Below, one piece after another: positions 1 through 8,219 of a stretch of 64,000 bases of DNA. The stretch lies in assembly GCF_029433335.1 (NCBI RefSeq), contig NZ_JAQTHX010000001.1:124001-188000 (forward strand). Reading direction: 5' to 3'. Origin of the DNA: Bifidobacterium sp. ESL0745 (GTDB lineage Bacteria; Actinomycetota; Actinomycetes; Actinomycetales; Bifidobacteriaceae). Numbering within the stretch: position 1 is the stretch's first letter; each line of letters opens with the position of its first letter. The notes beneath the pieces are model-generated. The model was given only the letters and a program-made list of their open reading frames with translations, did no database searches and had not been told where the DNA came from. The position numbers were made by a program, and so were the translations under genes.

Positions 1-605
1 TGGTTGGTGATGCCGCCGGTCGAGGTACCGGCCGCAATATGGCCTTGCGCGTCGCGGGCCACAGCTCCGATGGTGCCGTGCTTCTGCCAGTCGTCGCCGT
101 TGTTTTGCGCGTTCACCAGTTGTCTGCGCCGCTCGTCGGTGATGAAATATTCGTTGTCTTCGGTTTCGATGCCCCAATCGGCGAGTTCCTGCGCGGTCGG
201 CTCCGCGAAAAGGACGTGCTTGGTCTTGTCTTTGACGGCCTGCGCCACGTCGATCGGGTTGCGCGCCGTGCCGAGGCCGGTGGCCGCCCCCACGCTGCCG
301 TCTCCGTCCATCAGGCAGGCATCCATCTGCACGATGCCGTCGCTGGTCAACGCCGCGCCGCGTCCGGCATTGAACTCAGGGGCGTCCTCCATCACATGGA
401 TGGCCGCGATGACGGCTTCCTCGGCGCTTGCTCCCGCCTTGAGCCTGGCGTATCCGGCGTCGAGCGCCCGGTTGAGGTCGCGGTCTACCTCCTCGGCATT
501 GTGATTGCCGCGTGATCCGGCCCCTCCGTGGATCAACAACATTGGGCCGTCTTCTGCCTCGGTTGTGATGGTTATTACGCGTGCATGGTTACCCGGTTCG
601 GGCAT
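1..605 (-). CDS. Isoaspartyl peptidase / L-asparaginase (Ntn-hydrolase), partial
   Basis: This is the N-terminal 201 residues of a type III (plant-type) asparaginase / beta-aspartyl peptidase, which removes isoaspartyl residues from peptides and hydrolyses asparagine. The protein reads MLLIHGGAGS near residue 22, then a helical region, then HGTIGAVARDAQGHIAAGTS. In this family the Thr of GTIG (about residue 178) is the nucleophile exposed by self-cleavage, and the visible sequence keeps it. The start ATG is preceded by GAGGAAACC, a reasonable ribosome-binding site. The gene runs off the left end of the window just after the nucleophile motif, so most of the beta subunit is not seen. Family assignment is firm; substrate preference cannot be told. 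Confidence 0.9.
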   Translation of the reverse strand, partial: MPEPGNHARVITITTEAEDGPMLLIHGGAGSRGNHNAEEVDRDLNRALDAGYARLKAGASAEEAVIAAIHVMEDAPEFNAGRGAALTSDGIVQMDACLMDGDGSVGAATGLGTARNPIDVAQAVKDKTKHVLFAEPTAQELADWGIETEDNEYFITDERRRQLVNAQNNGDDWQKHGTIGAVARDAQGHIAAGTSTGGITN

Positions 606-877
606 GGTTTCCTCATTTCTGTATTACAAATTTCAGAGATTAAGCTGATGAAATCATCGTAGGTGCAGGCTGGCATAATCCAATTATATTGAAGTAATAA
701 AGTGTCTAGGGTAATAAATAATCGTATTTGTCTTCAATATATTGTGGTGGATTTTCGTTTTTCATCCGGCGACGGTAGGTATTCTGCTAGCATGAATGGC
801 TCGGTGGATATGTTTGAAGGCGCGAATATTGGGCGTATTGTGAACCTGTCGTTTTAGGCGGGGCAAAGGATAAAAGA

Positions 878-2047
878 ATGGCAAGAACCCGGCAGGGCGA
901 AGTCCGTACGAAATCTGTGAAGAAAGGCAACGCTAAGACGAAATCCAGATCAAAGGCCGCGGTCAGGGCAAAATCCACGGCTAAAGCAAAAGGCGGGACC
1001 GCTTCGAAGGCGCGACCAGTACCAAAAGCCAAGAAGCGCGGAAGATTCTTGCGTAAGGTCTTTGCGTTGCTGGCTTGGCTGTGTCTGCTCGCTGCGTTGT
1101 TGGGAACGGCAAGTCGGGAACTTCCAGAAGAGCTGCAGTCGCTGCCGTATGTGCCGGCGGTGGTTTCATTGGCCCCTTGGTTTGCGTTGCTGGCATTGCT
1201 GGCGTTGATACTGTCACTCGCTTCGCGCAGGTGGTTTGCGGCGCTTTTGGCGTTGGCGTGCCTTGGGCTGCAAGGATGGCGGCAATATCCTTATTTCGCC
1301 CCGTCAATGCATCTTGACACTGCCGCTGTCTCGGCGGTTTCAGGCAACCATGCTGATACGCACGATTCCTATGCCCGCGTGATGACAGCCAATGTCTACA
1401 AGGGCAGGGCCGATGCCAAGGCGATAGTGGAAGCGGTACGCGACCAGCGTGTGGAAGTGTTGGCGTTGCAGGAGACCACCAAGCCTTTTGTTCGTGCGCT
1501 TAAGGACGCAGGAATCAACGATTACCTGCCGTACTCACAGATTTCATCTTCCGATGGCAAATACGGCAATGCACTGTTTTCGGCTACCGCTTTGGATTCA
1601 CCGGCCGATGACGATGTCGATTCCAGCGCCTCCTTCATGCCGGGCGGCACCGTTTCGTTTGCCGATGGCAAGACGCCGATCCGTTTCGTTTCGGTGCACA
1701 CCACGTCTCCCAAGCCTGGGTATTGGACCAAGTGGCGCACCTCGCTTGACGAAGTGGCGGCGATGCGGTCGCACAAAGACGCCAGATACATCTTCATGGG
1801 AGATTTCAACGCGACCACCGACCACACGCCATTCCGCAATATTCTGGGGTCTAGGTTCCGCGACGCCGCACAAAGTTCGGGAAGCGGCTTCGTTTTCACT
1901 TGGCCGGCAGACAGGGTAGGAATCCCCAAGTTTGCGGGAATTGATCATATCGTTCTTGACCAAGGGATTACGGCAGGGCAGGTTAGTACGTTGTCGATAC
2001 CCGGCTCGGATCACGCTGCGCTGTTGGCCACTATCGCCGTGCAATGA
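878..2047 (+). CDS. Membrane-anchored endonuclease/exonuclease/phosphatase family protein
   Basis: A 389-aa protein with three parts. Residues 1-58 are a very basic Lys/Ala/Arg-rich cytoplasmic tail. Residues 60-150 hold about three hydrophobic helices. Residues 165-389 are an EEP-fold hydrolase domain. The EEP motifs are all present: TANVYKG, LALQETT, HTTSP, FMGDFNATTDH and the final pair IDHIVLD / SDHAALLA, so the metal-dependent active site looks intact. The topology places the catalytic domain outside the membrane. Homologues in Actinobacteria are annotated only as EEP family, and the substrate (nucleic acid, phospholipid or inositol phosphate) cannot be inferred. An AAAGGA site lies just before the ATG. 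No operon partner is evident. Confidence 0.85.
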   Translation: MARTRQGEVRTKSVKKGNAKTKSRSKAAVRAKSTAKAKGGTASKARPVPKAKKRGRFLRKVFALLAWLCLLAALLGTASRELPEELQSLPYVPAVVSLAPWFALLALLALILSLASRRWFAALLALACLGLQGWRQYPYFAPSMHLDTAAVSAVSGNHADTHDSYARVMTANVYKGRADAKAIVEAVRDQRVEVLALQETTKPFVRALKDAGINDYLPYSQISSSDGKYGNALFSATALDSPADDDVDSSASFMPGGTVSFADGKTPIRFVSVHTTSPKPGYWTKWRTSLDEVAAMRSHKDARYIFMGDFNATTDHTPFRNILGSRFRDAAQSSGSGFVFTWPADRVGIPKFAGIDHIVLDQGITAGQVSTLSIPGSDHAALLATIAVQ

Positions 2048-2226
2048 ACGACTGTGGATTTGTGGCCGATGCCTACTTACTTAAGGGAAAACCTTGCGTT
2101 TGGCCTGATTTTTATCATATCTCGATATAAATTGTGACACGGTAGACATTCATCTACATGGGTGGCTAGAATAATGGCAGGCAGTGAATGCCGGACGTAT
2201 AAGTGAGATTACAACGAGGAGTGCTC

Positions 2227-2427
2227 ATGGACGAGAAAACACTGGTAGATAAGCTCTCGAAGGTTACTACCATCACTGATTTGCAAGAAGTCGCCAAAGA
2301 AGTCGGAAAGCCTATGACCGTAGAACAGGCCGACAAGGCGCTGAACCGCCTGTTTGGTGCGGAGAACGACACGGGTGAGCTGATGGGTGATTCCGTGGCC
2401 AAGGCCGCCAAGGATATCTTCGGCTGA
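2227..2427 (+). CDS. Small 66-aa protein of unknown function
   Basis: The ORF begins MDEKTLVDKL and ends AAKDIFG. The ATG at 2227 is preferred over an upstream alternative because a good site (CGAGGAG) lies just before it. The product is acidic, has no signal peptide or membrane segment and looks mostly helical. The segment AKEVGKPMTVEQADKAL loosely recalls the helix-turn-helix-like pattern of Nif11-type leader peptides, but there is no double-glycine end and no modification or export gene beside it, so this is not claimed. It stands alone, is followed at once by a strong hairpin and has typical codon use. It is probably a real, possibly well expressed gene, but the function is not recognised. 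Confidence 0.65.
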   Translation: MDEKTLVDKLSKVTTITDLQEVAKEVGKPMTVEQADKALNRLFGAENDTGELMGDSVAKAAKDIFG

Positions 2428-2448
2428 GTTTTCGCTCTGGTTTTTAAA

Positions 2449-2494
2449 CGATTCGGGCTTATCCACTTGCAGTTTTGTGGATAAGCCCGAATCG
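2449..2494. terminator. Perfect 18-bp hairpin after the 66-aa gene
   Basis: Arms 2449-2466 and 2477-2494 pair perfectly around a 10-nt loop. The sequence after it on the + strand is only weakly T-rich, while T-rich sequence (TTTAAAAA) follows on the minus strand. It may act in either direction between the convergent small gene and pntB. Confidence 0.6.
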
Positions 2495-2509
2495 TTGGTA
2501 TATAACCCA

Positions 2510-2573
2510 AATTTTTTAAAAGATTGGGGCCTGTCCACTTCTGCCTGTACTGATAACAACGGATAGACCCCAA
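2510..2573 (-). terminator. Probable terminator of pntAB
   Basis: Arms 2524-2536 and 2561-2573 form a 13-bp stem with one mismatch and one G-U pair. On the minus strand it is followed by TCTTTTAAAAAATTT. It lies about 40 nt past the pntB stop, as expected for the end of the transhydrogenase operon. Confidence 0.65.
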
Positions 2574-2609
2574 CTTTATTCAACTATTTATTCACTTTCA
2601 CTTTCGTGT

Positions 2610-3998
2610 TCACACGGCGTTGGAGATGGCTTCCACACTGGCTTTCGCGTCGCCGAAAAGCATCGACGTGTTGTCGTTGAAGAAGAGCGGGTTCTGTACA
2701 CCGGCGTAACCGGTGCCCATCGAGCGCTTCAAAACGACGACCTGCTTGGCCTCCCAGACGTGCAGCACCGGCATGCCGGCGATAGGGGAGTTCGGGTCCT
2801 CGGCCGCGGCGGGGTTCACGGTGTCGTTGGCGCCGATGACGAGGACGACGTCGGTATCGGCGAAGTCGTCGTTGATCTCATCCATTTCCATGACGATATC
2901 GTAGGGAACCTTGGCCTCGGCCAGCAGCACGTTCATGTGGCCGGGCAGACGTCCTGCCACCGGGTGAACGGCGAAGCGGACCTCGACGCCCTGTGCACGC
3001 AGCTTCTCGACCAAGGCCGCCACGGCCTGCTGGGCCTTGGCGACGGCCATGCCGTAACCGGGGGCGATGATCACCGAGTTCGCGTTCTTGAGCATTTCCG
3101 CCACGTCGGCGGCGGTGGTCTCGTGCACTTCACCGGTGATTTCCTTGGCATCGCTTGCCTTGGCCGGTTTCTCGCCGAACCCGCCCAAAATCACGGACAT
3201 GAACTTGCGGTTCATGGCCTTGCACATCAGGTAGGAGAGGATGGCGCCGGAAGCGCCAACCAGCGAGCCGGTGATAATCAGCAGGTTGTTGTCGAGCATG
3301 AAGCCCGAAGCAGCCGCAGCCCAGCCCGAATAGGAATTGAGCATGGAGATGACCACGGGCATGTCGCCGCCGCCGATGGCCGCGACCATATGCAGTCCTA
3401 GCAGCAGCGCGAGCACCGTCATGATGGCCAGTGGCCAGATCGATTGCGTCGGGATGAACCAGGCGATCATGGCGAGCATAACAATCAGCACAATCAGATT
3501 GATGATGTTGTGGCCAGGGATGATCAGCGGCTTCGACTTCATCTTGCCCGCCAACTTCAGGTAGGCGATGATGGAACCGGTGAACGTCACGGCGCCGATC
3601 AGGACGCCGATGTAGATCTCAGCCAGATGCGCGCCATTCGGGTTCGTTTCGGTGAGCCACGAATTATAGCCGATCAGAACCGCGGAAATACCCACGAAGC
3701 TGTGGAGCATGGCGATCAGTTCCGGCATCTGCGTCATCTCGACCGTGCGGGCCTTCCAGATGCCGAAGGAAGCGCCGACGATGAAGACCAGTGCGATCAG
3801 GAGGGCGGTGACCCAGATCGGGCGTTGCGAATCGACCAGCGCCAGCGCGATGGTGGCGACGATGGCGATGAACATGCCGATCATGCCAAGGATGTTGCCG
3901 CGACGGGCGGTCTCCTGCTTGGAAAGTCCGGCGAGGGAGAGGATGAAGAGGACTGCCGCCAGCAAGTAGGCGGATTGGGCAATGGATTCGAGTGTCAT
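2610..3998 (-). CDS. pntB: NAD(P) transhydrogenase subunit beta
   Basis: PntB forms the membrane dII and NADP(H)-binding dIII parts of the proton-translocating transhydrogenase, which drives hydride transfer from NADH to NADP+ using the proton gradient. From the ATG at 3998 the product is 462 aa, the length of the E. coli subunit. Residues 1-260 contain about eight hydrophobic helices. The C-terminal domain shows the family signature [13 protein letters not shown] and the NADP contacts around [14 protein letters not shown]. An ATG at 4010 is also in frame, but the AGGAAGG ribosome-binding site abuts it directly, so 3998 is more likely. The gene starts 4 nt after the pntA stop, so the two are translationally coupled. 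Confidence 0.95.
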   Translation of the reverse strand: MTLESIAQSAYLLAAVLFILSLAGLSKQETARRGNILGMIGMFIAIVATIALALVDSQRPIWVTALLIALVFIVGASFGIWKARTVEMTQMPELIAMLHSFVGISAVLIGYNSWLTETNPNGAHLAEIYIGVLIGAVTFTGSIIAYLKLAGKMKSKPLIIPGHNIINLIVLIVMLAMIAWFIPTQSIWPLAIMTVLALLLGLHMVAAIGGGDMPVVISMLNSYSGWAAAASGFMLDNNLLIITGSLVGASGAILSYLMCKAMNRKFMSVILGGFGEKPAKASDAKEITGEVHETTAADVAEMLKNANSVIIAPGYGMAVAKAQQAVAALVEKLRAQGVEVRFAVHPVAGRLPGHMNVLLAEAKVPYDIVMEMDEINDDFADTDVVLVIGANDTVNPAAAEDPNSPIAGMPVLHVWEAKQVVVLKRSMGTGYAGVQNPLFFNDNTSMLFGDAKASVEAISNAV

Positions 3999-4002
3999 GA
4001 TC

Positions 4003-5574
4003 TCACGCATCCTTCCTGAACATGCTGAGCATTCGGTAGGTCACCAGGAACCCGCCGAACACGTTGATCGAGGCGATGGCCGCCGAAATCACGGCGAGCA
4101 CCGTCACCAGCGTGTTGTTCGAGCCGATCTGCAGCAACGAGCCGATGAGGATGATGCCCGAAATGGCGTTGGTCTGGCTCATCAGCGGCGTGTGCAGCGA
4201 GTGGGTGACGTTCGAAACGACGTAATACCCCACGAAAATCGCCAAGATGAAGATCGAGAACGTCATCAAGAGCTTCGAGTCGGCGAATGCCAGCGCGATG
4301 GCGAGCAGGATGGCCGCAATGGCCATCAGTGCGGTGTTGCGCTTGCTCTTCTGCGCTTTGATGGCCGCTTCCTTCGCTTTCTTGGCATCCTCCTGGGCTT
4401 TCTGCTCCTCAGGTGTCAGCTTCGGTTTGTCGTCGGTTTTCGCCGCAGCGGACACCGCGACTTTTGGCGGCGGCCAAAGAATCTTGTCTTCCTTGGTTAC
4501 CGTCATGCCGCGCTGCACCTCGTCGTCGAGGTCGAGCGTGACGTTGCCGTCTTTCTTGGGCGTCAGCAGCTTCATCAGGTTGACCACATTGGTGCCGTAG
4601 AGCTGCGAGGTCTGCTGGGGCATGCGGCTGGCGAGGTCGGTATAGCCGATGATGGTCACGCCGTTGTCAGTGGTGATCTTCTTGCCGGGCTGTGTCAGCT
4701 CGCAATCGCCGCCACCGCTTGCCGCGAGGTCGACGATCACCGAACCGGGCTTCATTCCAGCCACAGCGTCCTTGGTAATGGTCAGCACGCCCGCGCCACG
4801 CACCAAAGCGGTGGTGATGACGATGTCGGCGTTGGCGGCTTCCTTGGTGTACAAGGTCAGCGTCGCCTTCTCCTGATCCTCGCTCAGCGCCTTGGCATAT
4901 CCGGTGTCGGATTTCTCCTGCTGGGCACCTTCGGCGCGCACGAACGTGGCGCCAAGCGATTCAATCTGTTCCGCGGCTTCCGGGCGGACGTCGAAGGCGC
5001 GAACCTCGGCACCCATCGAAGCGGCCGCACCGATGGCGGCCAGACCCGCCACGCCGCCGCCGATGACGAAGACCTTGGCGGGGGCCGTCTTGCCGGCTGC
5101 AGTGACCTGCCCGGCGAACATGCCGCCGTAAGATTCCGCGGCCTCGATGACGGCTCGGTAACCGGAGACGTTCGACATGGTCGAAAGCACGTCCAGCGAC
5201 TGCGCTCGCGAAATGCGCGGCACGGCATCAAGCGCGAGGGCGGTGATGTTGCGATGAGCCAGGATGTCCAGCAGCTTGCCGTTGCTATGCGGCGCGAGAC
5301 GGGAAACCAACATTGCGCCTGACTTCATCGTGGCGATTTGCTCGGGGGTAGGGGTGTCGACGGTGACGACGATGTCGGCTTTCCAGACGTCCGGCGATTG
5401 GCCGATCGTCGCGCCTGCCTCTTCAAAATCCTTGTCGGAGAAACTCGCCTCTTCTCCGGCTGAAGTCTCGACGGAGACGCCATAACCGAGCTTTTTGAGT
5501 TGGCCGACGGTTTTGGGTGTCGCCGCAACCAGCCTCTCGCCAGGCGATGTCTCCTTGGGTATTCCGATAATCAC
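4003..5574 (-). CDS. pntA: NAD(P) transhydrogenase subunit alpha
   Basis: A 523-aa alpha subunit carrying the NAD(H)-binding dI domain followed by the first membrane helices of dII. The N-terminus reads [19 protein letters not shown], typical of the AlaDH/PNT N domain, and the Rossmann loop is [18 protein letters not shown] charged Lys/Ala/Glu/Gln linker (about residues 395-430) leads to four membrane helices at the C-terminus. The start is taken as GTG at 5574 because AAAGGAG lies 5 nt before it; the longer reading adds 13 unsupported residues. It is transcribed first, with pntB right behind. Bifidobacteria lack an oxidative pentose phosphate route, so this complex is a plausible NADPH source; that is inference. 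Confidence 0.95.
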   Translation of the reverse strand: MIIGIPKETSPGERLVAATPKTVGQLKKLGYGVSVETSAGEEASFSDKDFEEAGATIGQSPDVWKADIVVTVDTPTPEQIATMKSGAMLVSRLAPHSNGKLLDILAHRNITALALDAVPRISRAQSLDVLSTMSNVSGYRAVIEAAESYGGMFAGQVTAAGKTAPAKVFVIGGGVAGLAAIGAAASMGAEVRAFDVRPEAAEQIESLGATFVRAEGAQQEKSDTGYAKALSEDQEKATLTLYTKEAANADIVITTALVRGAGVLTITKDAVAGMKPGSVIVDLAASGGGDCELTQPGKKITTDNGVTIIGYTDLASRMPQQTSQLYGTNVVNLMKLLTPKKDGNVTLDLDDEVQRGMTVTKEDKILWPPPKVAVSAAAKTDDKPKLTPEEQKAQEDAKKAKEAAIKAQKSKRNTALMAIAAILLAIALAFADSKLLMTFSIFILAIFVGYYVVSNVTHSLHTPLMSQTNAISGIILIGSLLQIGSNNTLVTVLAVISAAIASINVFGGFLVTYRMLSMFRKDA

Positions 5575-6032
5575 AGTTGCTCCTTTCTTGGGGCAGTGAC
5601 GGCAATGCTTCATATCTGCAATACAACTTCTCTGTTGTCGTTTTGTGCTCCTTCGTTGGGCACTTACAAGTAACAGTATAGTCGTTTATCGCACGATTAT
5701 ATTGGAAATCAATACTTTGAAACGAATCGATTTCGGTTTTGGTTTCATGAATATTGGCCACTTCGCTTGGAAGACGGTGCTTCACGATTTGTATGTCGAT
5801 GTGATCTGAATGTTTGCCCGTTTCTCGCAGTAAACGATTCAAGTATTCGTCTTGTTGTGTGGTACTTGTAGTTCAAGAGCTATTAGCATCATCCAACAAG
5901 ACGCAAAATGTAAACTAATCTTGTTTTTTACTCCAGATTGGATTGCTGAGGCGTTAAGCGTAGAGCCCTGTGGGCTCTATTGTAGCCGAGGTGAGCGCGC
6001 CTAAGCGTGCGAAGACGGAATCTAATCTTGCG
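5575..6032. other. Intergenic region with a duplicated palindromic element
   Basis: No gene is seen in these 458 bases. A pntA promoter should lie in the right part of it (TATACT on the minus strand near 5675). Two related copies of an inverted repeat lie at 5914-5945 and 6018-6050; the second overlaps the xseB stop codon. Between them is a small hairpin at 5961-5979 (8-bp stem, 3-nt loop). Confidence 0.5.
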
Positions 6033-6049
6033 TTACTCAAGATTAGATT
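6019..6049 (-). terminator. 12-bp hairpin spanning the xseB stop codon
   Basis: Arms 6019-6030 and 6038-6049 pair perfectly around a 7-nt loop that contains the xseB TAA stop. No T run follows on the minus strand, so it may stabilise the 3' end rather than terminate. A diverged copy lies about 100 bp further on. Confidence 0.45.
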
Positions 6050-6368
6050 GCGTCCCAGCGGTCGCCGCCGTTGACTGTTGCTCGGCCTCGGCGTTCTCGA
6101 GCTTGGCGCGCACATCGTTCAGCAGGCTCTGGGCGCGTTTGGCCAGTGCTTCGCCGATTTCCCACTGATGCATCGATTGGTCGAGGTTGAGCCCTCCCGC
6201 CTCCAACGCCTGCACGGCCTTGATGAGGTTGTCACGGGCTTCTTCATACGGCATTTTGGCGATTTGGTCGCGTTCCTTGTCGGTGAGGCTTGAAGCAGGG
6301 GTGTTCGCCTGCTTTGTCTTGGTGCCTTTGGTCTTGTCGTCAGTCGAATCGTTGGTTGTTGCTGCCAT
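6033..6368 (-). CDS. xseB: Exodeoxyribonuclease VII small subunit
   Basis: A 111-aa protein whose central part carries the XseB signature: MPYEEARDNLIKAVQALEAG, then LDQSMHQWEIGEALAKRAQSLL. This subunit binds the large subunit XseA to make the single-strand-specific exonuclease VII, used in mismatch and crosslink repair. The N-terminal 30 residues (Asp/Lys/Thr-rich) and the C-terminal Ala/Thr/Gln tail are not conserved in the family. It follows xseA in the same direction with a 130-nt gap, wider than is usual for this pair, so it may have its own translation control. The stop codon lies inside the loop of a perfect hairpin. Confidence 0.93.
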   Translation of the reverse strand: MAATTNDSTDDKTKGTKTKQANTPASSLTDKERDQIAKMPYEEARDNLIKAVQALEAGGLNLDQSMHQWEIGEALAKRAQSLLNDVRAKLENAEAEQQSTAATAGTQSNLE

Positions 6369-6498
6369 GATCTGTCCTTTATAATCTCTCGTTTTGTCGA
6401 TTACTATTAAATTTTCGTTCTATCCAGGAATCGCATGTTGCCGCCGTTATCCCAAGTGTCTCAAGTCAAATGGGGACAATCCTGCTGTTGTCTTCAGG

Positions 6499-7806
6499 CT
6501 ATTTCGAGTTGACCGATTTGGCCTCGGTGACCACCTCACCCTTCTTCAAGGTCAAGGTCAGCACGTCGCCGGGGGATACCGCCGAGGCGTCATCGAGCAC
6601 ATGCCCGTTGGCCGCCTGCACCACCGCATACCCGCGATCAAGCGTGGATTGTGGGCTCAATGCGTTGAGGCTGGCATGCAGCTTTTCAACGGTCAGGCTG
6701 GCATCGTCCACAAGCCTCGTCAGCCCCAATTGCATGCGCTGCACCGATTCGTCGAGGAATCGCTGATGTGGATCGAGCATCGTCTGCGGGTGGGTGAGGC
6801 TGGGGCGGCTGGCATAGCCTTCGATGACGCGGATTTCGTTGTCGACACGGGCACGGACACGCATGTTCATCTGCGCACGGGCGTTGGCGATGAGCTGCCA
6901 TTGTTCGCGCACGTCCGGCACCACTTTCTTTGCTGCGTCGGTTGGGGTGGAAGCGCGCAGGTCTGACGCAAGGTCGATCAGCGTCCAATCGTCCTCGTGG
7001 CCGACGGCCGAGATGATGGGGGTCTGGCATGCCGCGGTGGTGCGTACCACCCCTTCGTCGGAGAATCCGATAAGGTCTTCGAAGCTGCCGCCACCGCGGG
7101 CGACGATGATGACATCGACTTCAGGGTCGGCATCAAGCTTCTGGATGGCGGCGATGACGTCGGATGGGCATTGCACGCCTTGGACATGGGCGTGAACGAC
7201 CTTGAACTTCACGGCTGGCCAGCGCAGATTGACGTTGGTAATGACGTCACCTTCCGCGCGCGCCTGCGGGGCACAGATCAGTCCGATACATTTCGGGAAT
7301 TCGGGCAGTTCGATCTTGTTTTCCTGATCGAACAGGCCTTCACCTTTGAGTTTCTTGCGCAACTCGTCGATCTGGGCCTTGAGGTCGCCGGCGCCGATGC
7401 GCCGGATGTCATCGGCTACGAAGCTCAGGCGGGTGGCCTTGATCCAGATATCCGGCCTGCCATGGATGACCACGCGGTCGCCTTGGTGGAAATTCGACGC
7501 CATCGCCACGAAATTGCGGAAGCCCATCACCGAAATGGAAATGTCCTCGAAATTGTCGCGCAAGGTGATATAGCCGGAGCTCGCGCGGCGCATGTTGATC
7601 TCGACGATCTGCCCTTCGACCCACGAGCCGGGCCAGCGTTTGACGGCATCGTGATACTTTTGGCTGACCACACTGACCGGCCAAGGGTTCTCCGGCGTGG
7701 TGTCCCGTGCCAGACGTGGTAGCTGGTCTAGCGGCTTTGGACCGGCGGTGCCTTGCATTCCGCCAGTGAACATCTGTTGTCCATAACTCATACCATCAGG
7801 ATACAT
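6499..7806 (-). CDS. xseA: Exodeoxyribonuclease VII large subunit
   Basis: The catalytic subunit of exonuclease VII, about 435 aa from the ATG at 7806. An N-terminal OB fold (WVEGQIVEINMRRASSGYITLRD) is followed by the nuclease core with IGLICAPQARAEGDV, DVIIVARGGGSFEDLIGFSDEGVVR and ISAVGHEDDWTLIDLASDLRASTPTDAA. A long coiled coil and a C-terminal LSPQSTLDRGYAVVQ segment complete the usual order. The start is uncertain: ATGs at 7806, 7791, 7773 and 7758 are all possible and none has a clear ribosome-binding site; the conserved part begins at LDQLPRLARDTTPENPWPVS. The reading frame extends further upstream, but that sequence is AT-rich and unlike the family. It pairs with xseB downstream. Confidence 0.93.
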   Translation of the reverse strand: MYPDGMSYGQQMFTGGMQGTAGPKPLDQLPRLARDTTPENPWPVSVVSQKYHDAVKRWPGSWVEGQIVEINMRRASSGYITLRDNFEDISISVMGFRNFVAMASNFHQGDRVVIHGRPDIWIKATRLSFVADDIRRIGAGDLKAQIDELRKKLKGEGLFDQENKIELPEFPKCIGLICAPQARAEGDVITNVNLRWPAVKFKVVHAHVQGVQCPSDVIAAIQKLDADPEVDVIIVARGGGSFEDLIGFSDEGVVRTTAACQTPIISAVGHEDDWTLIDLASDLRASTPTDAAKKVVPDVREQWQLIANARAQMNMRVRARVDNEIRVIEGYASRPSLTHPQTMLDPHQRFLDESVQRMQLGLTRLVDDASLTVEKLHASLNALSPQSTLDRGYAVVQAANGHVLDDASAVSPGDVLTLTLKKGEVVTEAKSVNSK

Positions 7807-8219
7807 GTTATGGCGATATTCAAGCAGCAATGAGTTTGTAATACTCAAGGTTTCTTGAAAATAGGTGTCATCGCATTCTTTCGATGTTATATAAAACAGG
7901 ATTGTATTATGAAACATCAAGCGATTGCCGTTTTGACATTGCTATCCGGATGCGTTGATTCAGGGGTGGACAAATACTCAAGATATTTTGTGCAACATTC
8001 CGATGAAAAAACAAATGTGAATTTTTTGTACTATGAGTTTCCGCACCATTCCGCCATTGTTACTAAATCTGGGGGCAAAACGCCGTCACAATCCCTAGAT
8101 ATAGTATTTAGGGCGTCGTATAGTGAGTGAAGACACAGAAAGTTACATGCATGTGATTTCATCCATGTGATTTGTAGGATTCTGTATCGGTTCTTTTTAA
8201 CAGCAGAGGAAGGTATGTG
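7807..8219. other. AT-rich divergent region between xseA and nrdD
   Basis: This 413-nt stretch is clearly more AT-rich than the flanking genes. It should hold both divergent promoters. A weak ORF (7909-8130, +) with a possible lipobox is discussed in the findings. A near-perfect 21-bp palindrome lies at 8093-8113 upstream of nrdD. Confidence 0.5.
8093..8113. promoter_or_regulatory. Palindrome upstream of nrdD, candidate operator
   Basis: The 21-bp element starts CCCTAGATAT and ends TATTTAGGG, with eight of ten positions symmetric. It lies about 105 bp before the nrdD start. Ribonucleotide reductase genes are usually controlled by NrdR through AT-rich ATP-cone boxes. This element has a similar AT-rich centre but not the full consensus, so the regulator is open. 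Confidence 0.35.

Noticed and set aside
4..515. Open frames on the + strand at the left edge
   Set aside because: The minus strand encodes a clear asparaginase with its catalytic threonine; the + frames are its shadows.
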